Assembly: GCF_001187505.1 (NCBI RefSeq)
Contig: NZ_CP012150.1
Span: forward strand, 5,180,048-5,244,047
Length of the DNA: 64,000 nucleotides
Direction: 5' to 3'
DNA from: Mycolicibacterium goodii
GTDB taxonomy: Bacteria > Actinomycetota > Actinomycetes > Mycobacteriales > Mycobacteriaceae
Shown: positions 31,613 through 44,673 of the stretch, piece after piece
Numbering within the stretch: position 1 is the first letter of the stretch
Layout of the letters: each line of letters starts with the position of its first letter
Made by a program: the position numbers and the translations under genes
Notes under the pieces: generated by a model
Database searches by the model: none
What the model was told of the DNA's origin: nothing
The model's input: only the letters and a program-made list of their open reading frames with translations

Positions 31613-32550
31613 TCGCGACCCAGGTCTCGGTGGAGCACCCGCACGGTGAGCCCGTCGCCGCCCTCGAGGCGCTCGGCCAGGGCCTCGGCGATGGCGACGC
31701 TGCGATGTTTGCCGCCCGTGCACCCGATCGCGACGGTCATATAGCGCTTCCCCTCCCGACGGTATCCGTCGATCACCACGTCCAACAGCCGATGGTAGGT
31801 GTCGAGGAACTCCAGGGCGCCCGGTTGACCGAGCACGTAGTCGCGGACGTCGGGATGTTGGCCGCTGTGCGGGCGCAGTTCGTCCACCCAGTGCGGGTTG
31901 GGCAGGAACCGCACGTCCATCACCGTGTCGGCGTCCATCGGCAGCCCGTACTTGTAGCCGAACGACTCCACGGTGATGTTGGTGTATGCCACGGTTTCGC
32001 CGCCGAAGGCGCGTTCGATGCTCTCGCGCAGCGCGGGCACCGGAAGCTTCGACGTGTCGATCACCAGATCGGCCGCCGCGCGTACGGGCGCCAGCATGGC
32101 CCGCTCGGCCGCGATGCCCTCGGCGAGGGTCTGGGTGCCCTGCAACGGGTGACTGCGCCGGTTCTGTTCGTAGCGGCGCACCAGGATGTCGTCGGAGGCC
32201 TCCATGAACAGCACGCGCGGGGTGATGTTGCGGGTGGCCAACTCGTTGCGCACCCAGTCGAGATCGCCGGTGAACCCCTTGGAACGCACGTCCATGACGA
32301 CCGCGAGTTGGGTGATCCGCGAGCCGGCCGCCAGGCCGAGGTCGACCATCCGGGCGATGAGTTCCGGCGGCAGGTTGTCGGCGACGTACCAGCCGAGGTC
32401 CTCGAGCACCTTGGCCGCGGTGCCGCGCCCGGCGCCCGACAAACCGGTCACCAACACCACGTCGATGCCCTCGGGTGACTCCACGCCGTCGGTGTCGGGG
32501 ACGCCGCCCGACGCGCCCCCCGATGTGCCCCGGTGCACTGCTTCGCTCAT
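31609..32550 (-). CDS. rapZ: RapZ-family nucleotide-binding protein
   Basis: P-loop protein of the RapZ/YvcJ family, 313 residues. The phosphate loop is GLSGAGRGT (36-44). The C-terminal domain has ESFGYKYGLPMDADTVMDVRFLPNP near 197-221 and IGCTGGKHRSVAIAE near 280-294. In enterobacteria RapZ is an RNase adaptor controlling glmS; in Gram-positives its role is less clear. The first 28 residues are a polar tail beyond the usual start. The gene is between uvrC (31 bp upstream) and cuvA (overlapping). Confidence 0.94.
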   Translation of the reverse strand: MSEAVHRGTSGGASGGVPDTDGVESPEGIDVVLVTGLSGAGRGTAAKVLEDLGWYVADNLPPELIARMVDLGLAAGSRITQLAVVMDVRSKGFTGDLDWVRNELATRNITPRVLFMEASDDILVRRYEQNRRSHPLQGTQTLAEGIAAERAMLAPVRAAADLVIDTSKLPVPALRESIERAFGGETVAYTNITVESFGYKYGLPMDADTVMDVRFLPNPHWVDELRPHSGQHPDVRDYVLGQPGALEFLDTYHRLLDVVIDGYRREGKRYMTVAIGCTGGKHRSVAIAEALAERLEGGDGLTVRVLHRDLGRE

Positions 32551-32581
32551 GAACGATCGGCCTCCGGGGTGCCCCCAGCCC

Positions 32582-34699
32582 TCATACCCGGTCCACCTGA
32601 TGCTCGCTCCCGTTCATCCCCGACGCCGTTGCGTGTCGATCATCCTCGCTATCGGGGGCGGGTGCCGCCGAATGCGGGTGCGCGGGTGCCGGCGGGTCCC
32701 CCGGTTCGGGTGCGGTGCCGTTATCGGGTGCGGTGCCGTTCTCCGGTGGCACGCCCAACGCCTCCTGCACGGCGCGCGCGGTCGCGACGCCGATGCCGGG
32801 CACCGCGGTGATCTCCTCGACGGTGGCCTCCTTGAGGCGCGCGACGGACCCGAAGTGCGCGACGAGGGCCTTACGACGGTGCTCGCCGAGGCCGCGCACC
32901 GAGTCGAGCGCAGAGGCCGTCATCCGCTTGGACCGCTTGCTGCGGTGATAGCTGATGGCGAACCGGTGGGCTTCGTCACGAACCCGCTGCAACAGGTACA
33001 GGCCCTCGCTGTTGCGCGGCAGGATCACCGGGTCCGGCTCGGACGGCACCCAGACCTCTTCGAGCCGTTTGGCCAGACCGATCACCGCGACGTCGTCGAC
33101 GCCGAGTTCGTCGAGCACCGCGGCTGCCGCGTTGACCTGCGGTGCGCCGCCGTCGACGACGAAAAGGTTGGGCGGGTAGGCGAATCGGCGCGGTCGCTGA
33201 TCGCTGCTCGGATCGGGTTGCGCGTCGGACACGTGCCGCAGGAACCGGCGCCGCGTCACCTCGGCGATCGATGCCACGTCGTCGGACCGGCCGCCGCCCG
33301 CGGCCTCGCGGATCGCGTAGTGCCGGTAGTCGGACTTGCGCGGCAGACCGTCCTCGAACACCACGAGCGAGGCGACCACGTCGGTGCCCTGCACGTGGCT
33401 GATGTCGACGCATTCGATGCGCAGCGGCGCATCGGCCAGACCGAGCGACTCCTGAATGCTCTGCAGGGCTTCCGATCTCGCGTTGAAGTCGCCCGCACGC
33501 TTGAGCTTGTGCTGAGCGAGGGCCTCCTGCGCATTGCGCTGCACGGTGTCGGCCAGTGCCCGTTTGTCGCCGCGCACGGGCACCCGCAGGCTCACCCGGG
33601 ACCCGCGAAGCCCGGAAAGCCAGGTGGCCAGCTCGTCGGCGTTGGGCGGCAACACCGGAACCAGCACCTGGCGCGGCACCGGGTTGGTCACCTCGTCGCC
33701 GCCGATGTCGCTGGCGCTGCCGAGTTCGGCCTGCTCACCGTAGAACTGGGTGAGGAACTGCTCGACGAGCTGTTCCTGACCGGACTGTTCGGGACCTGAG
33801 CCACCGGTCGCCTCCGGCTCCGAGGACTTCTCCACGATCCAGCCGCGCTGGCCGCGCACGCGCCCGCCGCGCACGTGGAACACCTGCACGGCGGCTTCCA
33901 GGTCGTCGTCGGCGAACGCGACGACGTCGGCGTCGGTGCCGTCGCCGAACACCACGGCCTGTTTCTCCAAAGCCCGTTTGAGCGCCGAGATGTCGTCCCG
34001 CAGGCGTGCCGCCCGCTCGAAGTCCAGTTCCTCGGCGGCGGCCGTCATCTGCTGCTCCATGTCCTTGGCCAGCCGGTCGGTCTTGCCCGCCAGGAAGTCG
34101 CAGAAGTCGCCGACGATCTGCCGGTGCTGCTCGGCGCTGACCCGGCCCACACACGGCGCCGAGCACTTGTCGATGTAGCCGAGCAGGCACGGCCGGTCGA
34201 TCTGCCTGTGCCGCTTGAACACTCCCGCCGAGCAGGTTCGGGCCGGGAACACCCGGGTCAGCAGGTCGAGGGTTTCGCGGATGGCCCACGCGTGCGAGTA
34301 CGGGCCGAAGTACCGCACCCCCTTGCGCCGGGGACCGCGGTACACCATGAGCCGCGGATACTCCTCGTTGAGCGTCACGGCCAGCACCGGATAGGACTTG
34401 TCGTCGCGGTAGCGGATGTTGAAGCGCGGATCGAATTCCTTGATCCAGTTGTATTCGAGCTGCAGCGCCTCGACTTCGGTGGTGACCACGGTCCACTCGA
34501 CGCTGCCCGCGGTCATCACCATCTGCCGAGTGCGCGGCGCCAGGCTGGAGATGTCGGCGAAATACGAGGTCAGCCGGCTGCGCAGGCTCTTGGCCTTGCC
34601 GACGTAGATGACCCGGCCGTGCGGGTCACGGAATCGGTAGACACCCGGCTCGACGGGTATCGACCCGGGCGCGGGCCGGTACGTCGCTGGATCGGGCAC
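32582..34699 (-). CDS. uvrC: Excinuclease ABC subunit C
   Basis: Dual-incision nuclease of nucleotide excision repair, 705 residues. The N-terminal GIY-YIG domain has [18 protein letters not shown] near 19-36. A UVR motif lies near 215-240, an RNase H-like domain in the middle ([19 protein letters not shown]) and helix-hairpin-helix repeats near 625-665 ([25 protein letters not shown]). After these comes about 55 residues of Pro/Ala/Asn-Gly-rich tail with an NGTAP repeat. The GTG start follows a TAACCT -10 by seven bases, so it is probably leaderless. Confidence 0.96.
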   Translation of the reverse strand: MPDPATYRPAPGSIPVEPGVYRFRDPHGRVIYVGKAKSLRSRLTSYFADISSLAPRTRQMVMTAGSVEWTVVTTEVEALQLEYNWIKEFDPRFNIRYRDDKSYPVLAVTLNEEYPRLMVYRGPRRKGVRYFGPYSHAWAIRETLDLLTRVFPARTCSAGVFKRHRQIDRPCLLGYIDKCSAPCVGRVSAEQHRQIVGDFCDFLAGKTDRLAKDMEQQMTAAAEELDFERAARLRDDISALKRALEKQAVVFGDGTDADVVAFADDDLEAAVQVFHVRGGRVRGQRGWIVEKSSEPEATGGSGPEQSGQEQLVEQFLTQFYGEQAELGSASDIGGDEVTNPVPRQVLVPVLPPNADELATWLSGLRGSRVSLRVPVRGDKRALADTVQRNAQEALAQHKLKRAGDFNARSEALQSIQESLGLADAPLRIECVDISHVQGTDVVASLVVFEDGLPRKSDYRHYAIREAAGGGRSDDVASIAEVTRRRFLRHVSDAQPDPSSDQRPRRFAYPPNLFVVDGGAPQVNAAAAVLDELGVDDVAVIGLAKRLEEVWVPSEPDPVILPRNSEGLYLLQRVRDEAHRFAISYHRSKRSKRMTASALDSVRGLGEHRRKALVAHFGSVARLKEATVEEITAVPGIGVATARAVQEALGVPPENGTAPDNGTAPEPGDPPAPAHPHSAAPAPDSEDDRHATASGMNGSEHQVDRV

Positions 34700-34706
34700 G
34701 GTTTCC

Positions 34707-34712
34707 AGGTTA
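34707..34712 (-). promoter_or_regulatory. Putative -10 (TAACCT) for leaderless uvrC
   Basis: TAACCT, then seven bases, then the uvrC GTG on the minus strand. The -10 of divergent ggt (34738-34743) is only 25 bp away. Confidence 0.5.
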
Positions 34713-34737
34713 CTGCCGCTATCCGACGGAACTCCGC

Positions 34738-34743
34738 TACCGT
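34738..34743 (+). promoter_or_regulatory. Putative -10 (TACCGT) for leaderless ggt
   Basis: TACCGT followed by exactly six bases and the GTG at 34750. It faces the uvrC -10 at 34707-34712, so the -35 regions of the two divergent genes must overlap. It also supports the lipoprotein start chosen for ggt. Confidence 0.5.
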
Positions 34744-34749
34744 CGAGGT

Positions 34750-36720
34750 GTGCGATTGCTGGGGTCCGCGCGTGCGGTCATCGCCCTGCTCAGTGGCGCT
34801 GTGTTGATCGTGGCGGGCTGCTCCGACGGTCCCGAACGCCCACGTCGACCTGTCGCAGGTCCGTGCGAGATTGTGTCGAACGGCACACCCGTACCAAAAC
34901 CTCCCGCGGCGCCGCAGCCGCCGCCGGGGGCACCGACGCAGAGCGCGCAACGCGACATCGCCACCCAACCGGAGGTCGCCACCGGGTACCGCACCGACAT
35001 GACCGCGGTGCGCACGGCGTCGTACGCGGTGGCCACCGCCAACCCGCTGGCGACCGAGGCCGCGTGCAAGGTGCTGCGCGACGGCGGCACCGCGGCCGAC
35101 GCGCTCGTCACGGCGCAGGCCGTGCTCGGCCTGGTCGAGCCGCAGGCGTCCGGTATCGGCGGCGGCGGGTTCCTGCTCTACTACGACGCGGCCGCCGACT
35201 CGGTACGCGCGTTCGACGGCCGCGAGACGGCGCCCGCCGCCGCCACCGAGAACTACCTGCGGTGGGTCTCCGACACCGACCGCACCGAACCGAAACCCGA
35301 TGCCAGGGCCTCGGGCCGGTCGATCGGCGTGCCCGGCATCGTGCGCCTGCTCGACGTCGTGCACCGCGATTACGGCAAGCTGGCGTGGCGCGATCTGTTC
35401 GACCCGGCGGTCAACCTCGCCGACCGCGGCTTCGACATCAGTCCGCGCCTCGCCGCGGCGCTCGTCGACGCCGCGCCCGCGCTGCGGCTCGATCCGGCCG
35501 CGTCGGAGTACTTCCTCAACCAGGACGGGACACCCAAGCGGGTCGGCACCCGGCTCACCAACCCCGCCTACTCGAAGACGCTGGGCGCCATCGCATCCGA
35601 CGGGGCCGACGCGTTCTACACCGGCGACATCGCGCGGGCCATCGTCACCGCGGCGGCCGACCCGGCCGGCGGGCGCACGCCGTCGCTGCTCACCGAGGCC
35701 GACCTCGCCGGCTACACCGTCAAACCGCGTGAACCGCTGTGCACGACGTACCGCGGCCGCGACATCTGCGGTATGCCGCCGCCGTCGTCGGGCGGCATCG
35801 CGGTCGCGGCCACCCTCGGCATCCTCGAGCACTTCGCGATGGGCGAGTACCGGCCCACCGATCTCGACCTCAACGGCGGCAGGCCCACGGTCATGGGTGT
35901 GCACCTGATCTCCGAGGCCGAGCGCCTCGCCTACGCCGACCGGGACCGCTACGTCGCCGACACCGACTTCGTCCCGCTGCCCGGCGGATCCCCGGAGACG
36001 CTGTTGGACAACGCCTACCTGACCGGGCGGGCCGCCCTGATCTCCAAGGAGCGCACCATGGGCACCGCGCAGCCGGGCAGCTTCGGGCCGCCGGTCACCG
36101 CTCCCCCGGTTCGCGAACACGGCACCAGCCAGGTCAGCATCGTCGACAGCTTCGGCAACGCGGCCGCGCTGACCACCACGGTGGAATCGGCGTTCGGGTC
36201 GTTCCACATGGTCGACGGGTTCCTGCTGAACAACCAGCTCACCGACTTCTCCGCCGAACCGGTCAGCCCCGAGGGCACGCCGATCCTCAACCGGGTGGAA
36301 CCGGGTAAGCGGCCACGCAGCACCATGGCGCCCACGCTGATCTTCGACCAGCAGAACGGCAGACGCGGTCCGCTCTACGCGGTGCTCGGCTCGCCCGGCG
36401 GGTCGGTGATCATCCAGTTCGTCGTCAAAACCGTTGTCGGCCTGCTCGACTGGGGTATGGACCCGCAGCAGGCGGTGTCCATGGTGGACTTCGGCGCGGC
36501 CAACACCCCCAAGACCAACGTGGGCGGTGAACACCCGAACATCGACACCGCCGACAACGGCGCGCACGACGCGCTGGTGCGTGGTCTGCGGGACATGGGC
36601 CACGATGTCGACCTGGCCGACCAGTCCAGCGGGTTGTCGGCGATCATGCGCACCGAACCCGGCTGGATCGGGGGCGCCGATCCACGTCGCGAAGGACTGG
36701 TGATGGGTGATCCGCAATGA
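34750..36720 (+). CDS. ggt: Gamma-glutamyltransferase, lipid-anchored
   Basis: N-terminal nucleophile hydrolase that removes or transfers the gamma-glutamyl group of glutathione-like compounds outside the membrane; 656 residues. Signal peptide 1-23 ends in the lipobox Val-Ala-Gly-Cys with Cys24. A Pro-rich linker follows. The self-cleavage and nucleophile threonine is in [10 protein letters not shown] near 457-466, with substrate residues in [12 protein letters not shown] and the SPGGSV oxyanion loop. The usual large chain starts at that threonine. Mycobacteria make mycothiol rather than glutathione, so the natural substrate is uncertain. The stop overlaps the acetyltransferase start. Confidence 0.92.
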   Translation: MRLLGSARAVIALLSGAVLIVAGCSDGPERPRRPVAGPCEIVSNGTPVPKPPAAPQPPPGAPTQSAQRDIATQPEVATGYRTDMTAVRTASYAVATANPLATEAACKVLRDGGTAADALVTAQAVLGLVEPQASGIGGGGFLLYYDAAADSVRAFDGRETAPAAATENYLRWVSDTDRTEPKPDARASGRSIGVPGIVRLLDVVHRDYGKLAWRDLFDPAVNLADRGFDISPRLAAALVDAAPALRLDPAASEYFLNQDGTPKRVGTRLTNPAYSKTLGAIASDGADAFYTGDIARAIVTAAADPAGGRTPSLLTEADLAGYTVKPREPLCTTYRGRDICGMPPPSSGGIAVAATLGILEHFAMGEYRPTDLDLNGGRPTVMGVHLISEAERLAYADRDRYVADTDFVPLPGGSPETLLDNAYLTGRAALISKERTMGTAQPGSFGPPVTAPPVREHGTSQVSIVDSFGNAAALTTTVESAFGSFHMVDGFLLNNQLTDFSAEPVSPEGTPILNRVEPGKRPRSTMAPTLIFDQQNGRRGPLYAVLGSPGGSVIIQFVVKTVVGLLDWGMDPQQAVSMVDFGAANTPKTNVGGEHPNIDTADNGAHDALVRGLRDMGHDVDLADQSSGLSAIMRTEPGWIGGADPRREGLVMGDPQ

Positions 36721-37199
36721 CGGGTACCCCGGTCACCATGGACGTGATGCGGCTGTCCCCGGCCGACTGGCGGTTGTTCGCGGCGATCCGGTTGCGCGCA
36801 CTCGCCGACTCGCTCGGCGTCGACGACCCGCACTACCGCCAGGAGGCCCGGTTCACCGCGGGCAACTGGCGTCGGCGGCTCGCCGAGCACGCCCAGTTCG
36901 CCGCCGCGGCCGACGGGCGGGTGCTCGGCCTGATCGGCGCGCAACACCAGAACACCGACACCATCTACCTGTACTCGCTGTGGGTCGATCCGGCGGCGCG
37001 CAACTGCGGCGTCGGCCACCGGCTGATCAGCGCCGCCGTCGACTGGGCCCGTGACTGCCGGGTCCAGACGATCCGGCTGCGGGTGGCCGCCGACAACACC
37101 GTCGCCCGCGGCATCTACGAGAACCTGGGATTCGGGGTCTGCGACGCCGGCGGCGCCACCGAGGCACCCGAACTCGCCATGGCCCTGTCCGTCCGGTGA
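36717..37199 (+). CDS. GNAT-family N-acetyltransferase
   Basis: A 160-residue protein of the Gcn5-related acetyltransferase fold. The acetyl-CoA loop is NCGVGHRLISAAVDWA near 95-110 (pattern Q/R-x-x-G-x-G/A, here degenerate at the first base), preceded by the beta-bulge YLYSLWVDPAAR and followed by ADNTVARGIYENLGF near 124-138, typical of the family. The substrate is unknown. ATG overlaps the ggt stop by four bases, so it is co-translated with ggt. It converges on the PH-domain gene with 17 bp between stops. Confidence 0.85.
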   Translation: MTGTPVTMDVMRLSPADWRLFAAIRLRALADSLGVDDPHYRQEARFTAGNWRRRLAEHAQFAAAADGRVLGLIGAQHQNTDTIYLYSLWVDPAARNCGVGHRLISAAVDWARDCRVQTIRLRVAADNTVARGIYENLGFGVCDAGGATEAPELAMALSVR

Positions 37200-37216
37200 C
37201 GTCGGTCAGGTGAGGT

Positions 37217-39485
<2,269 letters not shown>

Positions 39486-39591
39486 AATCGCCACCTTGCC
39501 TGTGTCATGCCTGTCCGGGCGGAATACCGACGGGGAGTCCGCGCTGCCGACTCCAGTATGAACCACCGGAAACCAGCGGTTACACGAGCAC

Positions 39592-40191
39592 TTACCGACC
39601 GGTTCCCGACATCAGCCGCTCAACGTATTTCGCGATGACGTCCACTTCGAGGTTCACCGTCGTGCCGACCTCGGCCGCACCGAGCGTGGTGAGCTCGCGC
39701 GTGGTGGGGATCAACGAGATCTCGAACCAGTCATCTCCGATGCCGGAAACGGTCAACGACACGCCGTCGACGGTGATCGATCCCTTCTCGACCACATACC
39801 GCGACAGCGCCGACGGCAGCGCGACCCGCACCACCTCCCAGTGCTCGTGCGGCGTGCGCGAGATCACAGTTCCGGTGCCGTCGACATGGCCCTGCACGAT
39901 GTGCCCGCCGAGTCGGCTGTTGACCGCCGCCGCGCGCTCCAGGTTGACCCGGTCGCCCACGTTCACCCCGGCCAGGGACGACCGGTTGAGCGTCTCCCCC
40001 ATGACATCGGCGGTGAACGCGCCGTCGGGCAGCACGTCCACCACGGTGAGACACACGCCGTTCACCGCGATCGAATCGCCGTGTCCCGCGTCGGTGGTGA
40101 CGACGGGTCCGCGGATGGTCAGGCGGGCCGAGTCGCCCAGTTCCGCCTTGTCGACCAGGACGCCCAGTTCTTCAACGATTCCGGTGAACAC
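39592..40191 (-). CDS. ribC: Riboflavin synthase, alpha chain
   Basis: Dismutates two lumazines to riboflavin; 199 residues, two similar barrel repeats, each starting with a short beta-rich module ([10 protein letters not shown] at 1-10, [11 protein letters not shown] near 96-106). Called ribE in some schemes. The GTG start follows a TAGTCT hexamer by six bases and lacks a ribosome-binding site, so it is likely leaderless. It diverges from lprG across 71 bp. Confidence 0.95.
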   Translation of the reverse strand: MFTGIVEELGVLVDKAELGDSARLTIRGPVVTTDAGHGDSIAVNGVCLTVVDVLPDGAFTADVMGETLNRSSLAGVNVGDRVNLERAAAVNSRLGGHIVQGHVDGTGTVISRTPHEHWEVVRVALPSALSRYVVEKGSITVDGVSLTVSGIGDDWFEISLIPTTRELTTLGAAEVGTTVNLEVDVIAKYVERLMSGTGR

Positions 40192-40197
40192 GCGACC

Positions 40198-40203
40198 AGA
40201 CTA
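40198..40203 (-). promoter_or_regulatory. Putative -10 (TAGTCT) for leaderless ribC
   Basis: TAGTCT on the minus strand, six bases, then the GTG of riboflavin synthase. The divergent lprG -10 is 47 bp away. Confidence 0.5.
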
Positions 40204-40250
40204 TTCAGTCGACGGGCCGTCGGAGAAAGCAGTCGGTCACAGCGAGCCTC

Positions 40251-40256
40251 TACGAT
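40251..40256 (+). promoter_or_regulatory. Putative -10 (TACGAT) for leaderless lprG
   Basis: TACGAT, six bases GCAGTT, then the lprG ATG at 40263. No purine-rich ribosome-binding site is present in front of this start, and the 71-bp gap to ribC leaves room for both promoters. Confidence 0.5.
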
Positions 40257-40262
40257 GCAGTT

Positions 40263-40973
40263 ATGCAGACGCGCCCACGCTTCGCAGTCCAATCCTTGTT
40301 CGCCGTCCTTGCCACCGCCGCCGCGCTGGTCGCGGGATGTTCGTCGTCGTCGCAGACCTCGGACGCGCCGCTGCCCGACGGTGCCGCGCTGCTGCAGGAG
40401 TCGGCGTCGAAGACCAAGACGCAGCAGAGCGTGCATCTGCTGCTGACGGTGCAGGGCAAGGTCGACGGGCTGCCGGTCGAGAAACTCGACGGCGACCTGA
40501 CCAACGCGCCTGCCGTGGCCGCCGAGGGCACCGCCGATCTGATCGCGTTCGGCCAGAAGATCGCCGACGCCAAGTTCGTCATCGCAGACGGCAATCTCTA
40601 CGCCGCGCTGACCCCGGGCGACCCGCTGTCGAACTACGGCGCCGCGGCCAACATCTACGACGTGTCGGCGATCCTGAACCCGGAGACCGGCCTGGCCAAC
40701 GTGCTGGCCAACTTCTCCGACGCCAAGGCCGACGGGCGCGAATCCATCAACGGCACCGAGGCGGTCCGGGTGAAGGGCAACGTGAGCGCCGATGCGGTCA
40801 ACAAGATCGCCCCGGCGCTCAAGGCCACCGGCCCGGTGCCCGGCACGGCGTGGATCACCGAGGACGACAAGACGCTGGTGCAGGCCCAGTTGGAACCCTC
40901 GCCGGGCAACACCGTCACGATGACGCTCTCGGACTGGGGTAAGCAGGTCAACGTCACCAAGCCAGCGGCCTGA
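40263..40973 (+). CDS. lprG: Lipoprotein LprG
   Basis: Lipid-binding lipoprotein, 236 residues, that carries triacylated lipids and lipoarabinomannan to the mycobacterial outer envelope. Signal peptide 1-25, lipobox Leu-Val-Ala-Gly-Cys with Cys26. The LppX/LprG fold is shown by [23 protein letters not shown] near 57-79 and the repeated beta strands after it. It forms an operon with the efflux gene P55; stop and start overlap. In mycobacteria the pair is needed for envelope integrity and drug tolerance. Confidence 0.93.
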   Translation: MQTRPRFAVQSLFAVLATAAALVAGCSSSSQTSDAPLPDGAALLQESASKTKTQQSVHLLLTVQGKVDGLPVEKLDGDLTNAPAVAAEGTADLIAFGQKIADAKFVIADGNLYAALTPGDPLSNYGAAANIYDVSAILNPETGLANVLANFSDAKADGRESINGTEAVRVKGNVSADAVNKIAPALKATGPVPGTAWITEDDKTLVQAQLEPSPGNTVTMTLSDWGKQVNVTKPAA

Positions 40974-42637
40974 TGACGGGCGCGACTGCGGTGCGTTCCC
41001 GCGGGAACCGCAACATCGCGATCAGCGCGGGCAGCCTGGCGGTGCTGCTCGGCGCGCTCGACACCTATGTCGTGATCACGATCATCGTCGACATCATGGC
41101 CGACGTCGGCATCGCGATCAACGAGATCCAGCGGGTCACCCCCATCATCACCGGGTACCTGCTCGGCTACATCGCCGCCATGCCGCTGCTGGGCCGCGCA
41201 TCCGACCGCTTCGGCCGCAAGATGCTCATCCAGGTCGGCCTGGCGGGCTTCGCGGTGGGATCGGTCGTCACCGCGCTGTCGAGCGATCTGACGATGCTGG
41301 TGATCGGCCGTGTCATCCAGGGCTCCGCGAGCGGTGCGCTGCTGCCGGTGACGCTGGCGCTCGCGGCCGATCTGTGGTCGGCGCGTAATCGGGCCTCGGT
41401 GCTCGGCGGGGTCGGCGCCGCACAGGAACTCGGCGCGGTGCTGGGTCCCATGTACGGCATCGCGCTGGTCTGGCTGTTCAACCACTGGCAGGCGGTGTTC
41501 TGGGTCAACGTGCCGCTGGCCGTCATCGCGATGGTGATGATCCACTTCAGCCTGCCCGCCAGACAACAGGACGAGGAGCCGGAGCGGGTCGACGTCGTCG
41601 GCGGTGTCCTCCTCGCGATCACCCTCGGTCTCACCGTCGTCGGCCTGTACAACCCCGAGCCCGATGGCAAGCAGGTGCTGCCCAGCTGGGGACTTCCCGT
41701 GCTCGCGGGCGCGCTGGTCGCGGCGGTGGCGTTCTTCGCATGGGAGAAGGTCGCCAAGACCCGGCTGATCGACCCGGCCGGGGTGCGCTTCCGGCCGTTC
41801 CTGGCCGCGCTGGCCGCGTCGCTGTGTGCCGGCGCGGCGCTGATGGTGACGCTGGTCAACGTGGAACTGTTCGGTCAGGGCGTGCTCGGCCAGGATCAGG
41901 ACCATGCGGCGTTCCTGCTGCTGCGGTTCCTGATCGCGCTGCCCATCGGCGCGCTGATCGGCGGTTGGCTGGCCACCCGCATCGGTGACCGGCTCGTGGT
42001 GCTGATCGGTCTGCTCATCGCCGCGGGTGGCTTCGTGCTGATCTCGCACTGGAGCGTCAACGTGCTGGCGGAGCGCCACAACCTGGGGCTGTTCACGCTG
42101 CCGGTGCTGGACACCGACCTGGCGATCGTGGGCCTCGGCCTCGGCCTGGTCATCGGACCGCTGACATCGGCGACGCTGCGCGCCGTGCCGCCGGCCGAGC
42201 ACGGCATCGCGTCGGCCGCCGTGGTGGTGGCCCGCATGGTCGGCATGTTGATCGGCATCGCCGCGCTGGGCGCGTGGGGTTTCTACCGGTTCAACCAGCA
42301 CCTGGCGACGCTGGCCGCGCGTGCCGCCGGGGACGCGGGCAACCCGATGTCACTGGCCGAGCGGTTCGCCGCGCAGGCCGTGCGGTACCGCGAGGCCTAC
42401 GTGATGATGTACGGCGACATCTTCCTGAGCGCGGCGGTCGTGTGTGTCATCGGCGCGCTGCTGGGCCTGCTGATCAGCGGTAGGCATGAGCACGTCGACG
42501 AGTTCGAACCGGTCCACGCACCGGCAGACGACGTTGACGACGCTCCGACCGAGATGCTGGATCTCCCGACGCAGGTGCTCTCGACCCGGCCGTCGGAAAC
42601 CGGCGATGAGGGGTCAGGACGCCACCGGGCGCCCTGA
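40973..42637 (+). CDS. MFS lipid/drug exporter P55 (Rv1410c homologue)
   Basis: Major facilitator transporter with 14 predicted helices, 554 residues. Motif A is [12 protein letters not shown] near 73-84, the DTYVVITII segment in helix 1 carries an acidic residue typical of drug/H+ antiporters. An unusually long loop lies between later helices, and the cytoplasmic tail (about residue 505 on) is acidic. It works with LprG in exporting triacylglycerides. The start overlaps the lprG stop (TGATG). Confidence 0.92.
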   Translation: MTGATAVRSRGNRNIAISAGSLAVLLGALDTYVVITIIVDIMADVGIAINEIQRVTPIITGYLLGYIAAMPLLGRASDRFGRKMLIQVGLAGFAVGSVVTALSSDLTMLVIGRVIQGSASGALLPVTLALAADLWSARNRASVLGGVGAAQELGAVLGPMYGIALVWLFNHWQAVFWVNVPLAVIAMVMIHFSLPARQQDEEPERVDVVGGVLLAITLGLTVVGLYNPEPDGKQVLPSWGLPVLAGALVAAVAFFAWEKVAKTRLIDPAGVRFRPFLAALAASLCAGAALMVTLVNVELFGQGVLGQDQDHAAFLLLRFLIALPIGALIGGWLATRIGDRLVVLIGLLIAAGGFVLISHWSVNVLAERHNLGLFTLPVLDTDLAIVGLGLGLVIGPLTSATLRAVPPAEHGIASAAVVVARMVGMLIGIAALGAWGFYRFNQHLATLAARAAGDAGNPMSLAERFAAQAVRYREAYVMMYGDIFLSAAVVCVIGALLGLLISGRHEHVDEFEPVHAPADDVDDAPTEMLDLPTQVLSTRPSETGDEGSGRHRAP

Positions 42638-42655
42638 CCGCCTACTGGGGTCGCG

Positions 42656-42841
42656 TCAGCAGCGTTCGACACCGCGCTGGAGGCGCCGTGGTGCCTCCAG
42701 CGGCGTCTCGGGCACCTGCGGCTGCGCCGGCCGGGTCGGCAGCACCACCCGCAGCGGGGCGCACACCACCGACCGGATGGTGCCGACGATGGCGCTCGGG
42801 CTGGATGGGGAGACGTTGAGCCAGGCTTGAAGTGTGGTCAC
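42656..42841 (-). CDS. Small hypothetical protein, 61 residues
   Basis: Not recognised. A GTG start with AAAGGA about eight bases upstream opens a 61-residue frame rich in Pro, Val and Arg with two cysteines and no signal peptide. It lies 96 bp after ribD on the same strand and converges on P55. The region from 42638 to 42937 contains nothing else I can support. It may be a real short gene or a chance frame in GC-rich DNA. Confidence 0.35.
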   Translation of the reverse strand: MTTLQAWLNVSPSSPSAIVGTIRSVVCAPLRVVLPTRPAQPQVPETPLEAPRRLQRGVERC

Positions 42842-42937
42842 GCTCGTGTCCTTTGCTCGTGTTCATCTGGCGCATACGACAGTGAACGCGCGTCTGGTAC
42901 GAGTGTACCGAGGGTCGGGCCCGAGTAGCCCGGCCCG

Positions 42938-43945
42938 TCAGTTCGGGACGAGGCTGAGCAGGACGTCCGGGCCGATCGTCTCGACGCCGTCGAACCGCCA
43001 GCGTTGGGCGTGCCCGATGCTCGGCACCCCGACGTCGTCGACGGCGGTGATGGGTCCGCCCAACAGGATCGGCGCCACGTACGCCAATATGCGGTTCACC
43101 ACACCGGCACGCAGGAACGCCCCCGCGACGGTCGGACCGCCCTCCAGCAGGATGTCGGTGCGGTCCGACAACGCCTGGATCACCTCGTGCGGATCGTGGG
43201 TGCGGATCACCATGGTGTGCGAATCGTCGTTGAGCACCTTGGCATCCGAGGACACCTCGCGCCTGCCGACGACGACGCGCAACGGTTGACGGTCGGCGAG
43301 GCTGCCGTCGGGCAACCGCGCCGTCAGCGACGGGTCGTCGACCGACACGGTGCCGGTGCCCACCACGATGGCGTCGGCCGCCGCGCGCCTGCGGTGCACG
43401 TCGGCCCGCGCGGCCGCACTGGTGATCCACTGACTCGACCCGTCGGCAGCCGCACTGCGGCCGTCCACACTCGTCGCGAATTTCCATGTGACGTGCGGCA
43501 TTCCGGTGCGTTGCTTGTGCAGCCACTCACGCAGCGGTCCGCTGGACACCTCGTCGCACAACACACCGGAGGTCACCTCGACACCGGAGGAGGCCATCCG
43601 CTGCGAGCCTCCGGCCGCCACCGGGTTGGGATCGTCGAGAGCATAGACGACACGCGAGATGCCCGCCGCGACAAGACCTTCCACACACGGCGGGGTGCGG
43701 CCGTGGTGGTTGCACGGCTCGAGGGTGACCACGGCGGTGCCGCCTTCGGCCCGGTCACCGGCCGCCCGCAAGGCCATCACCTCGGCGTGCGGCCCGCCCG
43801 TGGGCTGGGTGCCCCCGACCCCGGCGACCTGACCGTCGCGGTCCAGGATCACCGCCCCGACCGGCGGATTGGGATAGGTAGACCCCTTGACCTGTTCGGC
43901 CTGATCGATGGCGAGCCGCATCGCGGCCTCGACCGAAATGCTCAC
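42938..43945 (-). CDS. ribD: Bifunctional riboflavin deaminase/reductase
   Basis: Deaminates and reduces the pyrimidine intermediate made by GTP cyclohydrolase II; 335 residues. The N-terminal deaminase has HAEVMAL near 53-59 and the zinc pattern [12 protein letters not shown] near 76-87. The C-terminal reductase has [11 protein letters not shown] near 150-160 and a nucleotide segment [16 protein letters not shown] near 281-296. Start overlaps the rpe stop by four bases. It is separated from the other riboflavin genes by lprG-P55. Confidence 0.95.
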   Translation of the reverse strand: MSISVEAAMRLAIDQAEQVKGSTYPNPPVGAVILDRDGQVAGVGGTQPTGGPHAEVMALRAAGDRAEGGTAVVTLEPCNHHGRTPPCVEGLVAAGISRVVYALDDPNPVAAGGSQRMASSGVEVTSGVLCDEVSSGPLREWLHKQRTGMPHVTWKFATSVDGRSAAADGSSQWITSAAARADVHRRRAAADAIVVGTGTVSVDDPSLTARLPDGSLADRQPLRVVVGRREVSSDAKVLNDDSHTMVIRTHDPHEVIQALSDRTDILLEGGPTVAGAFLRAGVVNRILAYVAPILLGGPITAVDDVGVPSIGHAQRWRFDGVETIGPDVLLSLVPN

Positions 43946-44619
43946 AACGACAGGTGTTTCGAGGCGCCCGCCGCCTGCTGGCGCAGGGCCTTGACCGCCG
44001 CCGCCGGATCCTCGGCGCTGTACACCGCCGACCCGGCCACGAAGCAGTCGACACCGGCCTCGGCGGCCTGTTCGATGGTGTCGGCGTTGATGCCTCCGTC
44101 GATCTCGACGATCACCTTCAGTTCACCGGAATCGATCAGGCGACGCGCGGTGCCCACCTTCGCCAGCACCTCGGGGATGAACTTCTGCCCACCGAAACCG
44201 GGCTCCACCGACATCACCAGCAGGGTGTCGAACTCGCGCAGGATCTCCAGGTAGGGCTCCAGCGGGGTGCCGGGCTTGACCGACAGGCCCGCCCTGGCGC
44301 CCGCCGCCCGGATGTCGCGGGCCACCGCGACCGGGTTGTCGGTCGCCTCGGCGTGGAAGGTCACGTTGTAGGCGCCAGCCTCGGCGTAGCCGGGCGCCCA
44401 GCGCTCGGGGTTGTCGATCATCAGATGGCAGTCCATCGGGATGTCGGTGACCTTGAGCAACGATTCGACCACGGGCAGCCCGAGCGTCAGATTGGGGACG
44501 AAATGGTTGTCCATCACGTCGACGTGCAGCCAGTCCGCGCCACCGACCGCCGCGACCTCGTCGGCCAGTCGCGCGAAATCCGCGGCGAGAATCGACGGCG
44601 CAATCAGGGGTTCTGCCAT
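43942..44619 (-). CDS. rpe: Ribulose-phosphate 3-epimerase
   Basis: Interconverts ribulose 5-phosphate and xylulose 5-phosphate; 225 residues, TIM barrel with metal. Motifs: [12 protein letters not shown] near 7-18, the catalytic Asp in [14 protein letters not shown] near 32-45, [10 protein letters not shown] near 67-76, and [11 protein letters not shown] near 137-147. The ATG follows TAGGCT by six bases. The pentose-phosphate operon is 30 kb away. Ribulose 5-phosphate is also the substrate of RibBA, so its operon with ribD is metabolically sensible. Confidence 0.96.
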   Translation of the reverse strand: MAEPLIAPSILAADFARLADEVAAVGGADWLHVDVMDNHFVPNLTLGLPVVESLLKVTDIPMDCHLMIDNPERWAPGYAEAGAYNVTFHAEATDNPVAVARDIRAAGARAGLSVKPGTPLEPYLEILREFDTLLVMSVEPGFGGQKFIPEVLAKVGTARRLIDSGELKVIVEIDGGINADTIEQAAEAGVDCFVAGSAVYSAEDPAAAVKALRQQAAGASKHLSL

Positions 44620-44625
44620 GGCGTC

Positions 44626-44631
44626 AGCCTA
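44626..44631 (-). promoter_or_regulatory. Putative -10 (TAGGCT) for leaderless rpe-ribD
   Basis: TAGGCT on the minus strand, six bases, then the rpe ATG, in the 54-bp gap after rsmB. It suggests that rpe and ribD form their own transcript rather than the tail of the fmt-rsmB operon. Confidence 0.5.
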
Positions 44632-44673
44632 ACAACGCGGTGACGACGCGTTCCCGGCGATCCTCGGTGCGCT

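Noticed and set aside
39486..39591. FMN riboswitch before ribBA
   Set aside because: The leader is only about 106 bp and lacks the conserved RFN-element sequences.
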